DNA of 64,000 bases from Muribaculum gordoncarteri (GCF_004803695.1 NZ_CP039393.1:682001-746000); one strand, 5' to 3'; shown: positions 41,973 through 55,540, numbered from the stretch's first letter. Numbers and translations: made by a program. Notes: generated from the letters alone by a model not told the origin.

Positions 41973-42740
41973 TCAGTCGGGTATGTCTATGATCAGGCTG
42001 TCGTAGGCTATGTGTACGTTGGGCGGTAGTTTTGCCGCCATTACTGATTGCAGTCCGAATCCGTGGCTTAGATGGGTGAGATAGGCCGCTCTCGGATTCA
42101 CACGGACTATTATCTCCAGTGATTCGGGCAGGCTCATGTGGGATATGTGCGGTTTCTGTCGCAATGCGTTTATGACGAGGGTGTCGACTCCCTGCAGCAG
42201 GTCGACGGTGGTGTCGGGGATGGTCTTGGCATCGGTTATGTAGGCGAATTTTCCAATGCGGAATCCCAGGATGGGCAGATTAAGATGCATTACCGGCAGC
42301 GGAATCACTTCTATGTCGTCGACCATGAACGGACGGCTGTCGATTTCGTGGATGTCAAACGACGGAACACCGGGATAGGGGTGCTGACGGAAGCAATAGG
42401 GCACGCGTTCACGCAGGTCGCGGGCCACATCGCTCTTGCAGTAGAGAGGAAAGCTGCGGTGGTTGGCGCAATAGGGGCGCAGGTCATCGATGCCGCCCAC
42501 ATGGTCGTAGTGGCTGTGGGTGAGCAGCGCACAGTGCAACTGAGGGCATCCGGCGTGAAGTATCTGCGTATAGAAGTCGGGCCCGCAGTCGATGAGCAGG
42601 TTGCGCCCGTCGTTCAGTTGGATTAAGGCCGAGCTGCGCGAGCGTTTATCGTGGGTGTCGGTCGAGGTACACACCTCGCACTTGCACATCAGTTGAGGAA
42701 CTCCCGAGGAGGTGCCTGTGCCTAAGAATCGCAGTCGCAT
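41973..42740 (-). CDS. PhnP-like metallo-beta-lactamase-fold phosphodiesterase
   Basis: A 255-residue protein. It starts MRLRFLGTGTSSGVP and holds the motif HSHYDH (His75, His77, Asp79, His80), plus further ligands in LPVMHL and FAYITDAK. CKCEVC near residue 18-24 recalls the extra zinc-binding cysteines of PhnP. Such enzymes cleave cyclic phosphates; related members act on tRNA ends, so the substrate is not certain. It begins two bases after the murB stop, so it is co-transcribed. Confidence 0.88.
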   Translation of the reverse strand: MRLRFLGTGTSSGVPQLMCKCEVCTSTDTHDKRSRSSALIQLNDGRNLLIDCGPDFYTQILHAGCPQLHCALLTHSHYDHVGGIDDLRPYCANHRSFPLYCKSDVARDLRERVPYCFRQHPYPGVPSFDIHEIDSRPFMVDDIEVIPLPVMHLNLPILGFRIGKFAYITDAKTIPDTTVDLLQGVDTLVINALRQKPHISHMSLPESLEIIVRVNPRAAYLTHLSHGFGLQSVMAAKLPPNVHIAYDSLIIDIPD

Positions 42741-42742
42741 GG

Positions 42743-43753
42743 CTAAATGACGTTTACTTCAGGTGAAAGCATTATTCCGAATCGGTCGTAAACCGTGGCC
42801 TGTACACGCCGGTAAAGCTTCACCACATCGTCGCTCGTGGCATTGCCGGTATTGACGATGACGAGGCACTGGCGCTGATAGACCATGGCTCCGCCTTCGA
42901 CCGCTCCCTTGAGTCCCGAAGTTTCGATAAGCCATCCTGCGGGAACCTTGACAAGGTTGTCGTCGACATCGTAGTGCGGAGCTTCGGGATAGGATGATTG
43001 AATGTGCCGCCACATTGACTTGTCAATGACGGGATTCTTGAAGAAGGAGCCTGCGCTGCCAAGCTCCGAGGGTTCGGGAAGCTTGGATCGTCGTATCTCT
43101 ATGACTCGATTGCGCACTGTGGCCGGTGTAAGATAAGTCACTTCACGCAGCTCCTTAAGAGGGCCGTAGTCGAGCGTATAGCGTGGCGTGTGCCACAGCC
43201 GGTAGTGGACGGCAGTGATGATGTAGCGTCCTGCCAGGTCGGGGCGCTTGAAGAGGCTGTCGCGATAGCCGTACCGGCACTCGTCGGCGGTGAATGTCAC
43301 CATTCCGGAGGTGAAGGTGTCCAATGCTTCTACCTTGACAATCAAGTCCTTTACTTCGACACCGTAGGCACCGATGTTCTGTACGGCCGAGGCTCCCACC
43401 TCGCCTGGAATGTAGGATAGATTTTCGGCTCCGTACAGGTTGCTGTCGACGCAATGTTGCACGAAGTCGTCCCACACGATGCCTGATTCGGCACGTATTA
43501 TCACGCTTTCGCCGTCGTCGGCCACCGTCGACATTCCTTTCATGGCCGAATGCAGCACAAGTCCGTCAAACGACTTGGTGAACAACAGGTTGCTTCCGGC
43601 TCCAATGTGGAGTCGCTTCATCGTGGCAAACTGTGAGTCGGCAAGAATCGAGCGCAGTTGATCGACCGAATCGTATTCGGCCATCCATCGAGCCCGTGCG
43701 GGGAGGTGGAATGTGGTTGCGGATGACAGGTCGAAGTCTTGAATCAGTAGCAT
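42743..43753 (-). CDS. murB: UDP-N-acetylenolpyruvoylglucosamine reductase
   Basis: A 336-residue flavoenzyme of peptidoglycan synthesis. HIGAGSNLLFTK (about 46-57), IPGEVGASAVQNIGAYGVEV (about 114-133, FAD binding), YGYRDSLFK (about 160-168) and GSAGSFFKNPV with its catalytic Ser (about 230) are present. The extra YGYR segment places it with the E. coli (type I) form. It starts 15 bases after the upstream lipoprotein gene. Confidence 0.96.
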   Translation of the reverse strand: MLLIQDFDLSSATTFHLPARARWMAEYDSVDQLRSILADSQFATMKRLHIGAGSNLLFTKSFDGLVLHSAMKGMSTVADDGESVIIRAESGIVWDDFVQHCVDSNLYGAENLSYIPGEVGASAVQNIGAYGVEVKDLIVKVEALDTFTSGMVTFTADECRYGYRDSLFKRPDLAGRYIITAVHYRLWHTPRYTLDYGPLKELREVTYLTPATVRNRVIEIRRSKLPEPSELGSAGSFFKNPVIDKSMWRHIQSSYPEAPHYDVDDNLVKVPAGWLIETSGLKGAVEGGAMVYQRQCLVIVNTGNATSDDVVKLYRRVQATVYDRFGIMLSPEVNVI

Positions 43754-43768
43754 TGGCAGTGTCGTTTT

Positions 43769-44698
43769 TTATAATCGGAAGCTTTGAAGCAGTCCGTCGT
43801 CAAATATCAGGTAAACTCCGTTTTCATAGTTCCATAGCTCGTGCATGGTGCTTATGCCCGGACGGCGGTCGACCGAAGTGGGCGGGCCGAGTGCGAGTCG
43901 GCACTCTTCGCGGGTCATGTACTTCACTATGCGTCCGTGAATTATGTTACGCCAGTTTTCGTCGGAGATTTGGGGATATTTCAAGTGTGGATCTTTGAGG
44001 AAAAAGAGTGAGGCGAAGTTGCGCGATGAGTTTCCGCTGTCGCCTACCGACATGAACACATAGGCCGGCCGGCCGTTGTCGAGCTCGGGGTTGCGGAATT
44101 TCACCATTACGGGGTAGACGGAGTTGCCGGGCAGCACATCCATCACCTCCACAGGAATGAATTTCAGTCCGTTGCGGGCTTTACCGTCCTTGTCATACCA
44201 CATCGAAGTGCGGATATAAAACTTTTTCCCTTTTATGGCTTTCATTGTGCTGTCGACGACGCTCAACTCAATGGTGAAAGGAATTTCGATTTGGCTGCGT
44301 CGGGCAAGCTCTTCAGGCGAGGAGTTCAGTCGGTAGACCACCTCGCGCCCCTTGGAGTCGGCAAATAGCAACTCGGTGTCGGCTTCGCCCGTGAGCGACG
44401 GCACCGTGCGGTATTTGCTGAATGAAAGCAGGTCGCCTTGACGCGGCGACGGAGTAGACGAGGGCTCGAGGGCGAGGTTGATTTTGTCGTCGGTGACATA
44501 GAACAGCTTGCCTTCGTGCCACTTGTCGAGTGGAGCGTGACGCACATTGTCGAGGTAGCGGTCTTCCTCAGTTACCGCAACTTTTTCGCGCTTGACATCG
44601 GATGCGGTAATTTTGGGAGTGCTCTCAATGCCGGTAAAGCATCCCGACATTGAGAGCATTATTGCTGACGCCGCTATGTAAGTTGCAATGCGCGACAT
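43769..44698 (-). CDS. Lipoprotein with a BamE/SmpA-like C-terminal part
   Basis: A 309-residue lipoprotein: lipobox SMSGC gives Cys20. The middle (about 50-235) is beta-rich with no known name to me. The C-terminus MTREECRLALGPPTSVDRRP, HELWNYENGVYLIFDDGLL resembles the BamE/SmpA two-strand pattern. It directly abuts the prolyl oligopeptidase gene and precedes murB by 15 bases. A role in the envelope is likely, but not defined. Confidence 0.75.
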   Translation of the reverse strand: MSRIATYIAASAIMLSMSGCFTGIESTPKITASDVKREKVAVTEEDRYLDNVRHAPLDKWHEGKLFYVTDDKINLALEPSSTPSPRQGDLLSFSKYRTVPSLTGEADTELLFADSKGREVVYRLNSSPEELARRSQIEIPFTIELSVVDSTMKAIKGKKFYIRTSMWYDKDGKARNGLKFIPVEVMDVLPGNSVYPVMVKFRNPELDNGRPAYVFMSVGDSGNSSRNFASLFFLKDPHLKYPQISDENWRNIIHGRIVKYMTREECRLALGPPTSVDRRPGISTMHELWNYENGVYLIFDDGLLQSFRL

Positions 44699-46816
44699 TT
44701 ACTTAGTGACGGGTGTTATTCCCAGGTTATAGAAGATGAAAGAATATATGTCGGCATACTCGTCGAGCACCTTTGCAACGGGCTTGCCGGCTCCGTGACC
44801 CGCCTTGGAGTCGATGCGGATGAGCTTGGGAGCGTCGCCGGTGTTGCTTGCCTGAAGCTTGGCGGCATACTTGAACGAGTGTGCGGGAACTACTCGGTCG
44901 TCATGATCGGCTGTGGTGACAAGTGTTGCGGGGTAGGGTGTGCCGTCGTCCTTGATGTTGTGCAGTGGCGAGTAGGAGAGCAGGTAACCAGCCATTTCGG
45001 GAGAATCGGCGCTTGTTCCGTAGTCGGAAGCCCAGTTCCAACCGATGGTGAACAGGTGATAGCGCATCATGTCCATTACGCCTACACGGGGAATGGCCAC
45101 CTTGAACAGGTCGGGGCGAAGGTTCATTGTAGCGCCCACGAGCAATCCGCCGTTGGAGCCGCCCTCGATTGTGAGGTAGTCGGGCGATGTCCAGCCTTCC
45201 TTGATCATGTACTCGGCAGCTGCGATGAAGTCATTGAACACGTTCATCTTCTGCTGCTTGGTACCGGCGAGGTGCCAGGGTTCGCCGTATTCGCCGCCTC
45301 CGCGCAGATTGGCCTCGGCGTAGATGCCGCCGTTTTCAAGCCAGAACAGACGCTGAGCCGAGAAGCCGGGATTGAGCGACACGTTGAAGCCTCCGTAACC
45401 GTAGAGGTAGACGGGGTTCTTGCCGTTGCGTTCAAGGCCTTTTTTGTAGGTGATGAACATCGGTATCTTGGTTCCGTCGGCCGAGGTGTAGAACACCTGC
45501 TCGGTAACGTAGTCGTCCATGTTGAATCCGGGGATTTCAACTGCCTTGTAGGGCTCCGACTTGCCTGAAGCGAGGTCATACTTGTAGATTTCCGACGGAT
45601 AGGTGAACGATGTGAAAGTATAGAACACTTCGTCGTGCTTGCGACTTGACGACACGCCTGCCGAACCGAGAGTGGGCAGCTCGATTTCGCTGAGTTGTTT
45701 TCCGTCGAGCGAGTAGACATAGAGGCGGTTGGAGGCATCGATGTCGTAGGTGAGGATGAGTTTGTCGCCGGCAAAGTTGACACCCGACAACACGCCTTCG
45801 CCCTCAGGCACGAGCTCTTTCCAGTTCTCGCGTTGGGGAGCTTTGACCGAGGCGGTCATGAGGCGGTAACGCGGTGCGCCGTAATTGGTGTAGATGTACA
45901 TCGTTCCGTCGATTATGTCGAGGATTGATATGTCGTAGTCCTGTGAAGGCTCTACAGTCACCCATTTGGCATTGGGATCCTTGAGGCTCTTCATGGTGAT
46001 TGACGAGCCGAGTCCCTCGCCGCCACCGTAGATTATAAGAGCCGATTCGTCGTCGGGCACTGAAGCCGAGTGGAAGTGCAGGGGATGATCCTTGTCCTCA
46101 TACACAAGCTTGTCGTCGCTCTGGGGAGTTCCTATTTTGTGATAGTAGACACGATGGTTTTCGTTGGCGTGGGAGAACTCCTTGCCGTCGACGGGTTTGT
46201 CGTAGGCGCTGTAGTAGAAGCCGTCGCCTTGCCATGCGGCATCGGTGAACTTGGCCCATTCGATGTGGTCGGGCAGCAGCTCCTTGGTTTCGGTGTCCAT
46301 CACATAGATTTCGGTCCAGTCAGAGCCGCTGCGCGAAATGGTGTAGGCGGTGTACTTGCCGTCGTTGGAAGTGCTTATGCCGGTCAGGGCCACTGTACCG
46401 TCGTCGCTGAGCTTGTTGGGGTCGAGGAACACCTCGGGTTTCTCGTCAAGAGAGCGTGTGCGGTAGAGCACCGACTGATTCTGCAATCCGTCGTTCTCGT
46501 AGAAGTAGTACCATCCGTCCTTCTTTGAGGGCATTCCGGGTTTCTTGTAGTCGTAGAGCGTTTTGAGTCGCTCGCGGATGTCCTTGCGGAAGGGTATCTT
46601 CGAGAGGTAGCTTTCGGTGAGTGCGCGTTCCTCTTCCACCCACTTTAGGGTGGCTGCCGAGGTGTCGTTTTCCAACGGACGGTAGGGGTCGGCTACTTGC
46701 ACACCGAAGTAATCGTCGACAGTGTTGTCGGCGGGTGCTTCAGGATACTGAAGTTTGTTGGTCGAGCATGATGCCACTATTGCCATAGTTGCTAAAGATA
46801 GAAGTATATGCTTCAT
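44699..46816 (-). CDS. Prolyl oligopeptidase (S9A), lipoprotein
   Basis: A 705-residue serine peptidase cutting after proline in short peptides. Lipobox AIVASC gives Cys17, so it is membrane-anchored, unusual for cytosolic relatives but common in Bacteroidota. An N-terminal beta-propeller (about 80-420) is followed by the alpha/beta-hydrolase domain: Ser554 in GGSNGG, Asp in DDRVVPAHS (about 640), His674 in AGHGAGK. It follows secA by 30 bases. Confidence 0.95.
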   Translation of the reverse strand: MKHILLSLATMAIVASCSTNKLQYPEAPADNTVDDYFGVQVADPYRPLENDTSAATLKWVEEERALTESYLSKIPFRKDIRERLKTLYDYKKPGMPSKKDGWYYFYENDGLQNQSVLYRTRSLDEKPEVFLDPNKLSDDGTVALTGISTSNDGKYTAYTISRSGSDWTEIYVMDTETKELLPDHIEWAKFTDAAWQGDGFYYSAYDKPVDGKEFSHANENHRVYYHKIGTPQSDDKLVYEDKDHPLHFHSASVPDDESALIIYGGGEGLGSSITMKSLKDPNAKWVTVEPSQDYDISILDIIDGTMYIYTNYGAPRYRLMTASVKAPQRENWKELVPEGEGVLSGVNFAGDKLILTYDIDASNRLYVYSLDGKQLSEIELPTLGSAGVSSSRKHDEVFYTFTSFTYPSEIYKYDLASGKSEPYKAVEIPGFNMDDYVTEQVFYTSADGTKIPMFITYKKGLERNGKNPVYLYGYGGFNVSLNPGFSAQRLFWLENGGIYAEANLRGGGEYGEPWHLAGTKQQKMNVFNDFIAAAEYMIKEGWTSPDYLTIEGGSNGGLLVGATMNLRPDLFKVAIPRVGVMDMMRYHLFTIGWNWASDYGTSADSPEMAGYLLSYSPLHNIKDDGTPYPATLVTTADHDDRVVPAHSFKYAAKLQASNTGDAPKLIRIDSKAGHGAGKPVAKVLDEYADIYSFIFYNLGITPVTK

Positions 46817-46846
46817 AATGTGATAATTGATGATATTGATTTATTG

Positions 46847-50218
<3,372 letters not shown>

Positions 50219-50344
50219 TTATGTAGATTTTTTTAATTATCGAATTTAGTGAGGCTGACCCTGTGCGGGCTATGTAATGATTGATGCGTTACAGTGGGAT
50301 TGGATAATCGGTCACCGTCGGCCGGTTGGTGGAGTTGGCCGGGA

Positions 50345-51958
50345 TTATCGGTTGAAGCGCATCGGCGGCAGCTCGGATGCGTTGGGCGAGCGTATGCGCA
50401 GAAGTCGAGCCACTGTGGGGGCTATGGTGCGTGCGTCGATTTCCGAGGTTATGCGCTCGGCCTTGAGGTCGGGCGACAGGAAGAACACGGGCGACGACAT
50501 GAAGCCAGTGCGCACTGTTGAGCGCACCTCTTTCTGGTTATTAGGATTCTGGTCGACGATTTCCCATCCGGGTGTCACCTCGATGAATACATCGCCGGCA
50601 TAGTCGACCTGGGTGTTGCGCTTCAGCGCGTCGGCATTGTGTCCGGCACGGCCGGCCTCGATGTCATCGATTGTCCACACACGGCTCACTCCGCTCATGC
50701 GCAGCAGCAGGTCAGCGGCTTCGGTGCGGATGGTCTTGGGATCGATGCCGTTATCTTTTATCAACTTGTGGTTGAGGAATATCTGTCCGTTGTGGTAGCC
50801 CGAAACCCATTCTCCGTTGCCGTATTTGGGAACGAAGTAGACATTGAGCAACGACACTGCACGACGGGGGATGAACTCTCCGTTGGGGATGCCCCACCTT
50901 TCATCGTCACGCTTGGTGCTTGGCGGTGCGGGAGTGCCGGCCACCATTATGAATGTGTTCTTTAAGCCTACATTGGTGTCGATGGCGCGGAACAGGCGTG
51001 CAAGGTCGGCATCGAGTTTGAGGTAGCTGTCCATCGTTTCGATGCGGTTGTCGGCATCCTTGGCTGCTGCAAAGGGGGCGAGAGTGTAGCCGAGATTGAG
51101 CATGTCCATGGCATCGTGTGTGCCGAGGCGCAGACCCTTGATGTAGTCGGCCGCGATGTCGGTCACCTCGGTGTTGACGGGTGCCGATGTCTTGTAGTTG
51201 CGGAAGCGGTCGATGTCGTTGCGCAGGAACTGATGGCGAAACGGATAGTATTTCTTGTAGGCGGGCAGGTCGGGATAGCTTTCGGGTGAAAGCGAGGGCT
51301 TCCAAGTGAGCGTATCGAGCCTCGAGGCGAGCGACCTGGAGAAGTTGCGTGCCTGCATGGGTTGCGGCACATCCTTGTAATAGGCGGTTGTGGCCCATCG
51401 GCCGGTCACGTCGTTAATCCAGAATGCACTATTGCCTGCATGTCCTGCAAGTATTATCGATTGGGACGGGGAGGGGGCTACCGAATATACGTTGCCTATG
51501 CCTCCGCCGTCGATGCGAACTTCGTCGGAGAGGGTGCTGACCCTTATTGACTTCGGTGAGTAAGTTTCGTCGGTGTAGTTGCCTATCTGCGAGGGATCGA
51601 GCACAATCGGGTACTGTCGGCGCATCTCGGCATCGTAGACAAATGCCGCGGGGATGCCGTTGACCGAAGGTGACGCTCCGCTGTAGATCATGGCTGTGGC
51701 GGCTGTGGCATCGAGCGCCGTTCCGTAGTTTACGTTGTCGAGCATCACGCCGTCACGCATCAGCAGCTTGAATCCGTTTTCGCCGAAATAGCCTTTGAGC
51801 AGGTCGAGATAGTCCTCACGCAGCCCGTCGATGACTATGCCCACGACCAGTTTGGGACGGGGTGACGGAGCCTGTGCCGCAACGGACAGGGTGACCATTG
51901 AGGCTATGAGAGCCGTGACTAATCGCACGGTTATGCGGGGGTCTTTCTTTCGACGCAT
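50345..51958 (-). CDS. Alkaline-phosphatase-superfamily (PafA-like) protein, probably catalytically defective
   Basis: A 537-residue secreted protein (signal peptide ends SVAAQA at about 30). It has the superfamily frame: VIDGLRED with Asp44, then IYSGASPSVNGI (91-102). But the nucleophile block, normally T-A-x-G-H-A, reads A84-T-A-A-T-A, and the usual D..GH and TADHG metal motifs are replaced by LGYTLAP and VAGTPAPP. By eye it has lost most zinc ligands. An upstream in-frame ATG (52048) is less likely than 51958. It overlaps DUF4105 by 28 bases. Confidence 0.8.
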   Translation of the reverse strand: MRRKKDPRITVRLVTALIASMVTLSVAAQAPSPRPKLVVGIVIDGLREDYLDLLKGYFGENGFKLLMRDGVMLDNVNYGTALDATAATAMIYSGASPSVNGIPAAFVYDAEMRRQYPIVLDPSQIGNYTDETYSPKSIRVSTLSDEVRIDGGGIGNVYSVAPSPSQSIILAGHAGNSAFWINDVTGRWATTAYYKDVPQPMQARNFSRSLASRLDTLTWKPSLSPESYPDLPAYKKYYPFRHQFLRNDIDRFRNYKTSAPVNTEVTDIAADYIKGLRLGTHDAMDMLNLGYTLAPFAAAKDADNRIETMDSYLKLDADLARLFRAIDTNVGLKNTFIMVAGTPAPPSTKRDDERWGIPNGEFIPRRAVSLLNVYFVPKYGNGEWVSGYHNGQIFLNHKLIKDNGIDPKTIRTEAADLLLRMSGVSRVWTIDDIEAGRAGHNADALKRNTQVDYAGDVFIEVTPGWEIVDQNPNNQKEVRSTVRTGFMSSPVFFLSPDLKAERITSEIDARTIAPTVARLLRIRSPNASELPPMRFNR

Positions 51959-53154
51959 GTGATATAAATGTATCGTACCGATAGCATGGCATCGCTTATC
52001 AACAGCGGGATGAATGCGCTGTTGCCGGACTGTCCGGTGAACGGCCACGTTACTGATAACAAAAATAATGCTGCAAAGTTAATTATTTCATACCATTTTA
52101 ACAACCCGGCGCACTTTTTTGTGTAGATAAAGAGCGGAACAATCAAGCAGAAGGGATTGAGCCAAACTATGAGCCAGTTGGGTGAAGTGGCTTCGTGGGA
52201 TGACACAAACACAAGGAACGTGATGACGCATCCCGCTATTCCGAAGAGGGTGAAAATGATTGAGTCGAACCAGCGCGTCACTTTACGGCGAATGCAGTCG
52301 TGTATCGTCACTATTGCCGTTGCGGCGAGCAGGCATAGGGCGACAAACATGGGCGTGGAGTGCCACGGCGATGGCGGCAGCGGTCCTCCCGAAAGCTCAC
52401 CCTCCCACAGGGTTTCGGTGGAGTCGACAAGAGGCACCTGATTGCCTGTAGAGTCGCGAAGGGTGGCGGTCGACATGAGCGCGAGGAGCATTTCGGGTGC
52501 GAATGACTTTTCGCGTGTCGACAGCTTATAGTCGATGCCGCTACCGAGCGCAAGGTCTATGCCGAATTGATACCACGGATAGTTGGCGTGATATTGTCGC
52601 ATGGCGTTTCTGAAAGTCCAGTCGGCAGTGTGGTCGGGCGCGGTAAACGATAGGGTGTCACCTATCGCGGCCTCAAGCATTACGAGTGGCCTTGTTGCAC
52701 AGTTGTCCTTTACGTAGTTGTAACGGTAGGTGCGTTTTTCGGGCCGCAGGTTTTCGCTCAGCAGCTCGGAAAGCCTGTGGGCCTGGGGTTGGGTCAGGTC
52801 GAGGTGCTGTTCGACTACACGCCGTCCGTGACGCATGTAGTCGGCCATGAAGTATTCAAAGGGATAGGCCGCCACCATGTAGTCGGTTTCGCCTTTTACA
52901 AAACGGTATATGAAGTTGGGCGAGTCGAAGTCGAATATCCCGTAATTTACGGCGAGGTCATTGTCGCCACGCTTTATGCGTAATGCGGTGTGACCTTCAA
53001 GCTCGTAGACCTGATTTCCGGGGAGGCAGGTTATCAGGCTCACACTGATCGAGTCGTCGGGCAACACCTCGTTACGGGCCTGTAGGTCGCCGAAGGTTGC
53101 TGCAGTAAGCAGCATGGCCGCCATTGCGGCCGATACTTTATTTATTATTCTCAT
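51931..53154 (-). CDS. DUF4105 (Lnb N-terminal-like) membrane protein
   Basis: A 407-residue protein: signal peptide, then a papain-like DUF4105 domain (about 30-270) with ELEGHTALRI (His55) and YNYVKDNCATRP (Cys152), then about four membrane helices (about 275-390). The domain is related to the lipoprotein N-acyl transferase Lnb, and the His/Cys pair fits that, so lipoprotein processing is a possible role, not shown here. It overlaps GH127 by 17 bases upstream and the AlkP-like gene downstream. Confidence 0.85.
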   Translation of the reverse strand: MRIINKVSAAMAAMLLTAATFGDLQARNEVLPDDSISVSLITCLPGNQVYELEGHTALRIKRGDNDLAVNYGIFDFDSPNFIYRFVKGETDYMVAAYPFEYFMADYMRHGRRVVEQHLDLTQPQAHRLSELLSENLRPEKRTYRYNYVKDNCATRPLVMLEAAIGDTLSFTAPDHTADWTFRNAMRQYHANYPWYQFGIDLALGSGIDYKLSTREKSFAPEMLLALMSTATLRDSTGNQVPLVDSTETLWEGELSGGPLPPSPWHSTPMFVALCLLAATAIVTIHDCIRRKVTRWFDSIIFTLFGIAGCVITFLVFVSSHEATSPNWLIVWLNPFCLIVPLFIYTKKCAGLLKWYEIINFAALFLLSVTWPFTGQSGNSAFIPLLISDAMLSVRYIYITCVERKTPA

Positions 53155-55540
53155 TTCTGATTATTCTCACTCCGTAGATTTGTCCCACCTGCTTGCCTTT
53201 ATGGGCTTGGAACTTCACGCGCACTTCGTTCTTTCCGTTCAGCATCGAGGCCGGTATTGCATAGTCGACAGTCTTGAACTGTGTCGTGCGCCAGCGGTGG
53301 GTGTTGTCGGCACTTGCCATCAGCTCGTCGTCGATAAGAATGTCAAATTCCGATGTGCGCCATTCGTCCTGACCCCAGAATGTAAGCCTCAGTGTAAGAT
53401 CGGTTTCGCCGTTGGTCTTCATGAGGTAGCTGAAGTGGTGTCCGTTGCGTGCGTCACGATAGAACACACCTTCGGTTGAGCCTTTTTCGGAACGGCTTGT
53501 TTCCATTCGGTGGTCGGTTTCGGGCTGTTGCTCTCCTGGCATCACCTTGTCGATTGTGCGCGCCTCGAGTGCGTGACGCTCAGCCTCCTCGTCGGCGAGT
53601 TTCTGCAGATATTCTTTATATCCTTTTTCGCTAAGTGCGAGCCAGTACATCATGTAACGCGAGTCGTGTATCTCGAAGAAGGGTTGCAATTCGCCGTCGA
53701 TGGGGTTCTCCATGCGGGTTGTGAGCTTGAAGTGCAGCGGCTTTCCTGCTACGGGTCGGAGGTCGCGGGTGATGTCGTTGATTTCCTTAGGCAGGAGGAT
53801 GGGAGCCTTGTCGAGCGGAAGGCGTTCGCCGCCGGCATATTGTCCGAAGCGGCTGTCGTCGGCTATCAGCGATTGAAGGTCTTCAGTGCCGGTCTTCATG
53901 CCGAGCAGAATAGGCCCGTAGGTCAAGGCTACGTATTGCGGAACATTGGGCATGGGTTTTACTGCGGCGTGCATAGGCATGCTTATTTCAAGACGGTCGC
54001 CCTTCTTCCATTTGCGCTTGATGCACACAAATCCGTTTTCCTCATATTGATCGGCGTTGAATCCCACGCCTTTAACCTTGAAGTCGTCGCACCATGAGGG
54101 CTTGCGTATCTTGAGCGTGAAGTCGCCTTTGCCTTTCACGACGCTTATCTGCGATGATTCGGCATAGGGGAATGCCGTTTCCTGACGGAGCACCATTCCC
54201 TTATCACGCCAGTTCAGCTGCGAAGCCACAAAAAGGTTGAGGTAGAGAGCGTCGTCGGAACTCTTTGCTCCCTTTGAACGAGTCCACACAAACTGGCCGT
54301 ACTTTCCGTGATTTTCCATTCCCGTTCCTACGCAGCACCACATGGCCATGTTGGGAGCGGAGTAGTTGCGATAGTGACGCGGACGGGCCGATGTGAAGTA
54401 GACATAACCGCCGTGCTCCGGATGCTGGGTCGAGAGAATGTGATTGAACATGGCCACTTCGTAGAAGTCGCCGTAGGCTCCGTCGGGATTTGCTCGGTTG
54501 AGGAACTCGGTGAGCTTCATCATGTTGTAGGTGTTGCACGACTCTGGGCCGTCAATGTCGTTCACGTAGTCGATGCAGGTTTCCTTGGTGGGGAAGTGTT
54601 CGCGTCGGCTGTTTCCGCCGAGGGCGAGTGAACGCTCGTGAGTTACGATGTCCCAGAAGTATTGGCTTGCATCGTGCATCTTGTTGTCGCCGTCAAGCTC
54701 GGATATGCGCTGGAATCCCACTACTTTGGGTATCTGAGTGTTGGCGTGCATGTTGTCAAGGCAATCGCGATGCTCTTCCATGGGGATGAGCAGCTGACGG
54801 TGGGCAAATCGACGGGCGCAATCGAGGTATTTTTTGTCGCCGGTCATTGCGTAGGCATCGGCTATGACCTCGTCCATGCCTCCGTGTTCGTTTCCGAGCA
54901 TCCTTTCCATCTGCTCGTCGGTCAGTTCCGAAGTGATGTCGACAGCCCAATCGCAGAATTTCAGGAATAGCCGGCGTCCGGTGGCGTTGTCGCAATAGAG
55001 CCAAGTGTCACGCAATCCGGCAAACATCTTGTGCAGATTATAGAATGGAGCCCATGCGCCGAAATAGGTGCTGAAATCGCCTTCACGGAATGTCGACCAC
55101 AGTTTGGCGCTGTTGGGGAATCCTCCCACATAGTTGCGGCTCCAAGGCTCGTTGCGCTTGTCGTTGGCCTCGGCGCAAAGATTAAGCTCCTCGAGCATGT
55201 ATTCCATTCGTCGGCGACACTCCTCGTTGCCTGTAGCGGCATTTATTGCAAGTGCCGACAGATAGTGTCCTCCCACGTGGCCGTCGAGGCCGTCCCAGTT
55301 GGGATAGGTCGGTTTTCGGGGTTCAAGACCTGCTTCCTTGCGATAGGGAGCGAGCATTCGGTCGCAGTCATATTTCAGCAGCGTTTCGATGTTCAGGTCA
55401 CGAGCTTTTTTCAGCGGCCCGTCGAGCAACTCGATGTCGCCGAGAGGAAATTCGTCGCTGTATAGTTTGTCCTGAGCTTGTGTCGTTATGTTATGTGATG
55501 AAAAGCCTAAAAAGGCTATGGCAATAAGTACTTTTTTCAT
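53138..55540 (-). CDS. GH127 beta-L-arabinofuranosidase-family glycosidase
   Basis: An 800-residue secreted enzyme. ATG 55540 gives a signal peptide (MKKVLIAIAFLGFSS) and lies after the promoter; ATGs at 55552 and 55555 are alternatives. The catalytic (alpha/alpha)6 barrel covers about 30-430. The zinc/nucleophile set of the family is visible: Glu333 and Cys335 in PESCNTY, Cys402 and Cys403 in MWCCVGTG. A beta-sandwich and a C-terminal DUF6805-like module (about 685-800) follow. It probably removes beta-L-arabinofuranose from plant glycans. Confidence 0.9.
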   Translation of the reverse strand: MKKVLIAIAFLGFSSHNITTQAQDKLYSDEFPLGDIELLDGPLKKARDLNIETLLKYDCDRMLAPYRKEAGLEPRKPTYPNWDGLDGHVGGHYLSALAINAATGNEECRRRMEYMLEELNLCAEANDKRNEPWSRNYVGGFPNSAKLWSTFREGDFSTYFGAWAPFYNLHKMFAGLRDTWLYCDNATGRRLFLKFCDWAVDITSELTDEQMERMLGNEHGGMDEVIADAYAMTGDKKYLDCARRFAHRQLLIPMEEHRDCLDNMHANTQIPKVVGFQRISELDGDNKMHDASQYFWDIVTHERSLALGGNSRREHFPTKETCIDYVNDIDGPESCNTYNMMKLTEFLNRANPDGAYGDFYEVAMFNHILSTQHPEHGGYVYFTSARPRHYRNYSAPNMAMWCCVGTGMENHGKYGQFVWTRSKGAKSSDDALYLNLFVASQLNWRDKGMVLRQETAFPYAESSQISVVKGKGDFTLKIRKPSWCDDFKVKGVGFNADQYEENGFVCIKRKWKKGDRLEISMPMHAAVKPMPNVPQYVALTYGPILLGMKTGTEDLQSLIADDSRFGQYAGGERLPLDKAPILLPKEINDITRDLRPVAGKPLHFKLTTRMENPIDGELQPFFEIHDSRYMMYWLALSEKGYKEYLQKLADEEAERHALEARTIDKVMPGEQQPETDHRMETSRSEKGSTEGVFYRDARNGHHFSYLMKTNGETDLTLRLTFWGQDEWRTSEFDILIDDELMASADNTHRWRTTQFKTVDYAIPASMLNGKNEVRVKFQAHKGKQVGQIYGVRIIRNENNK

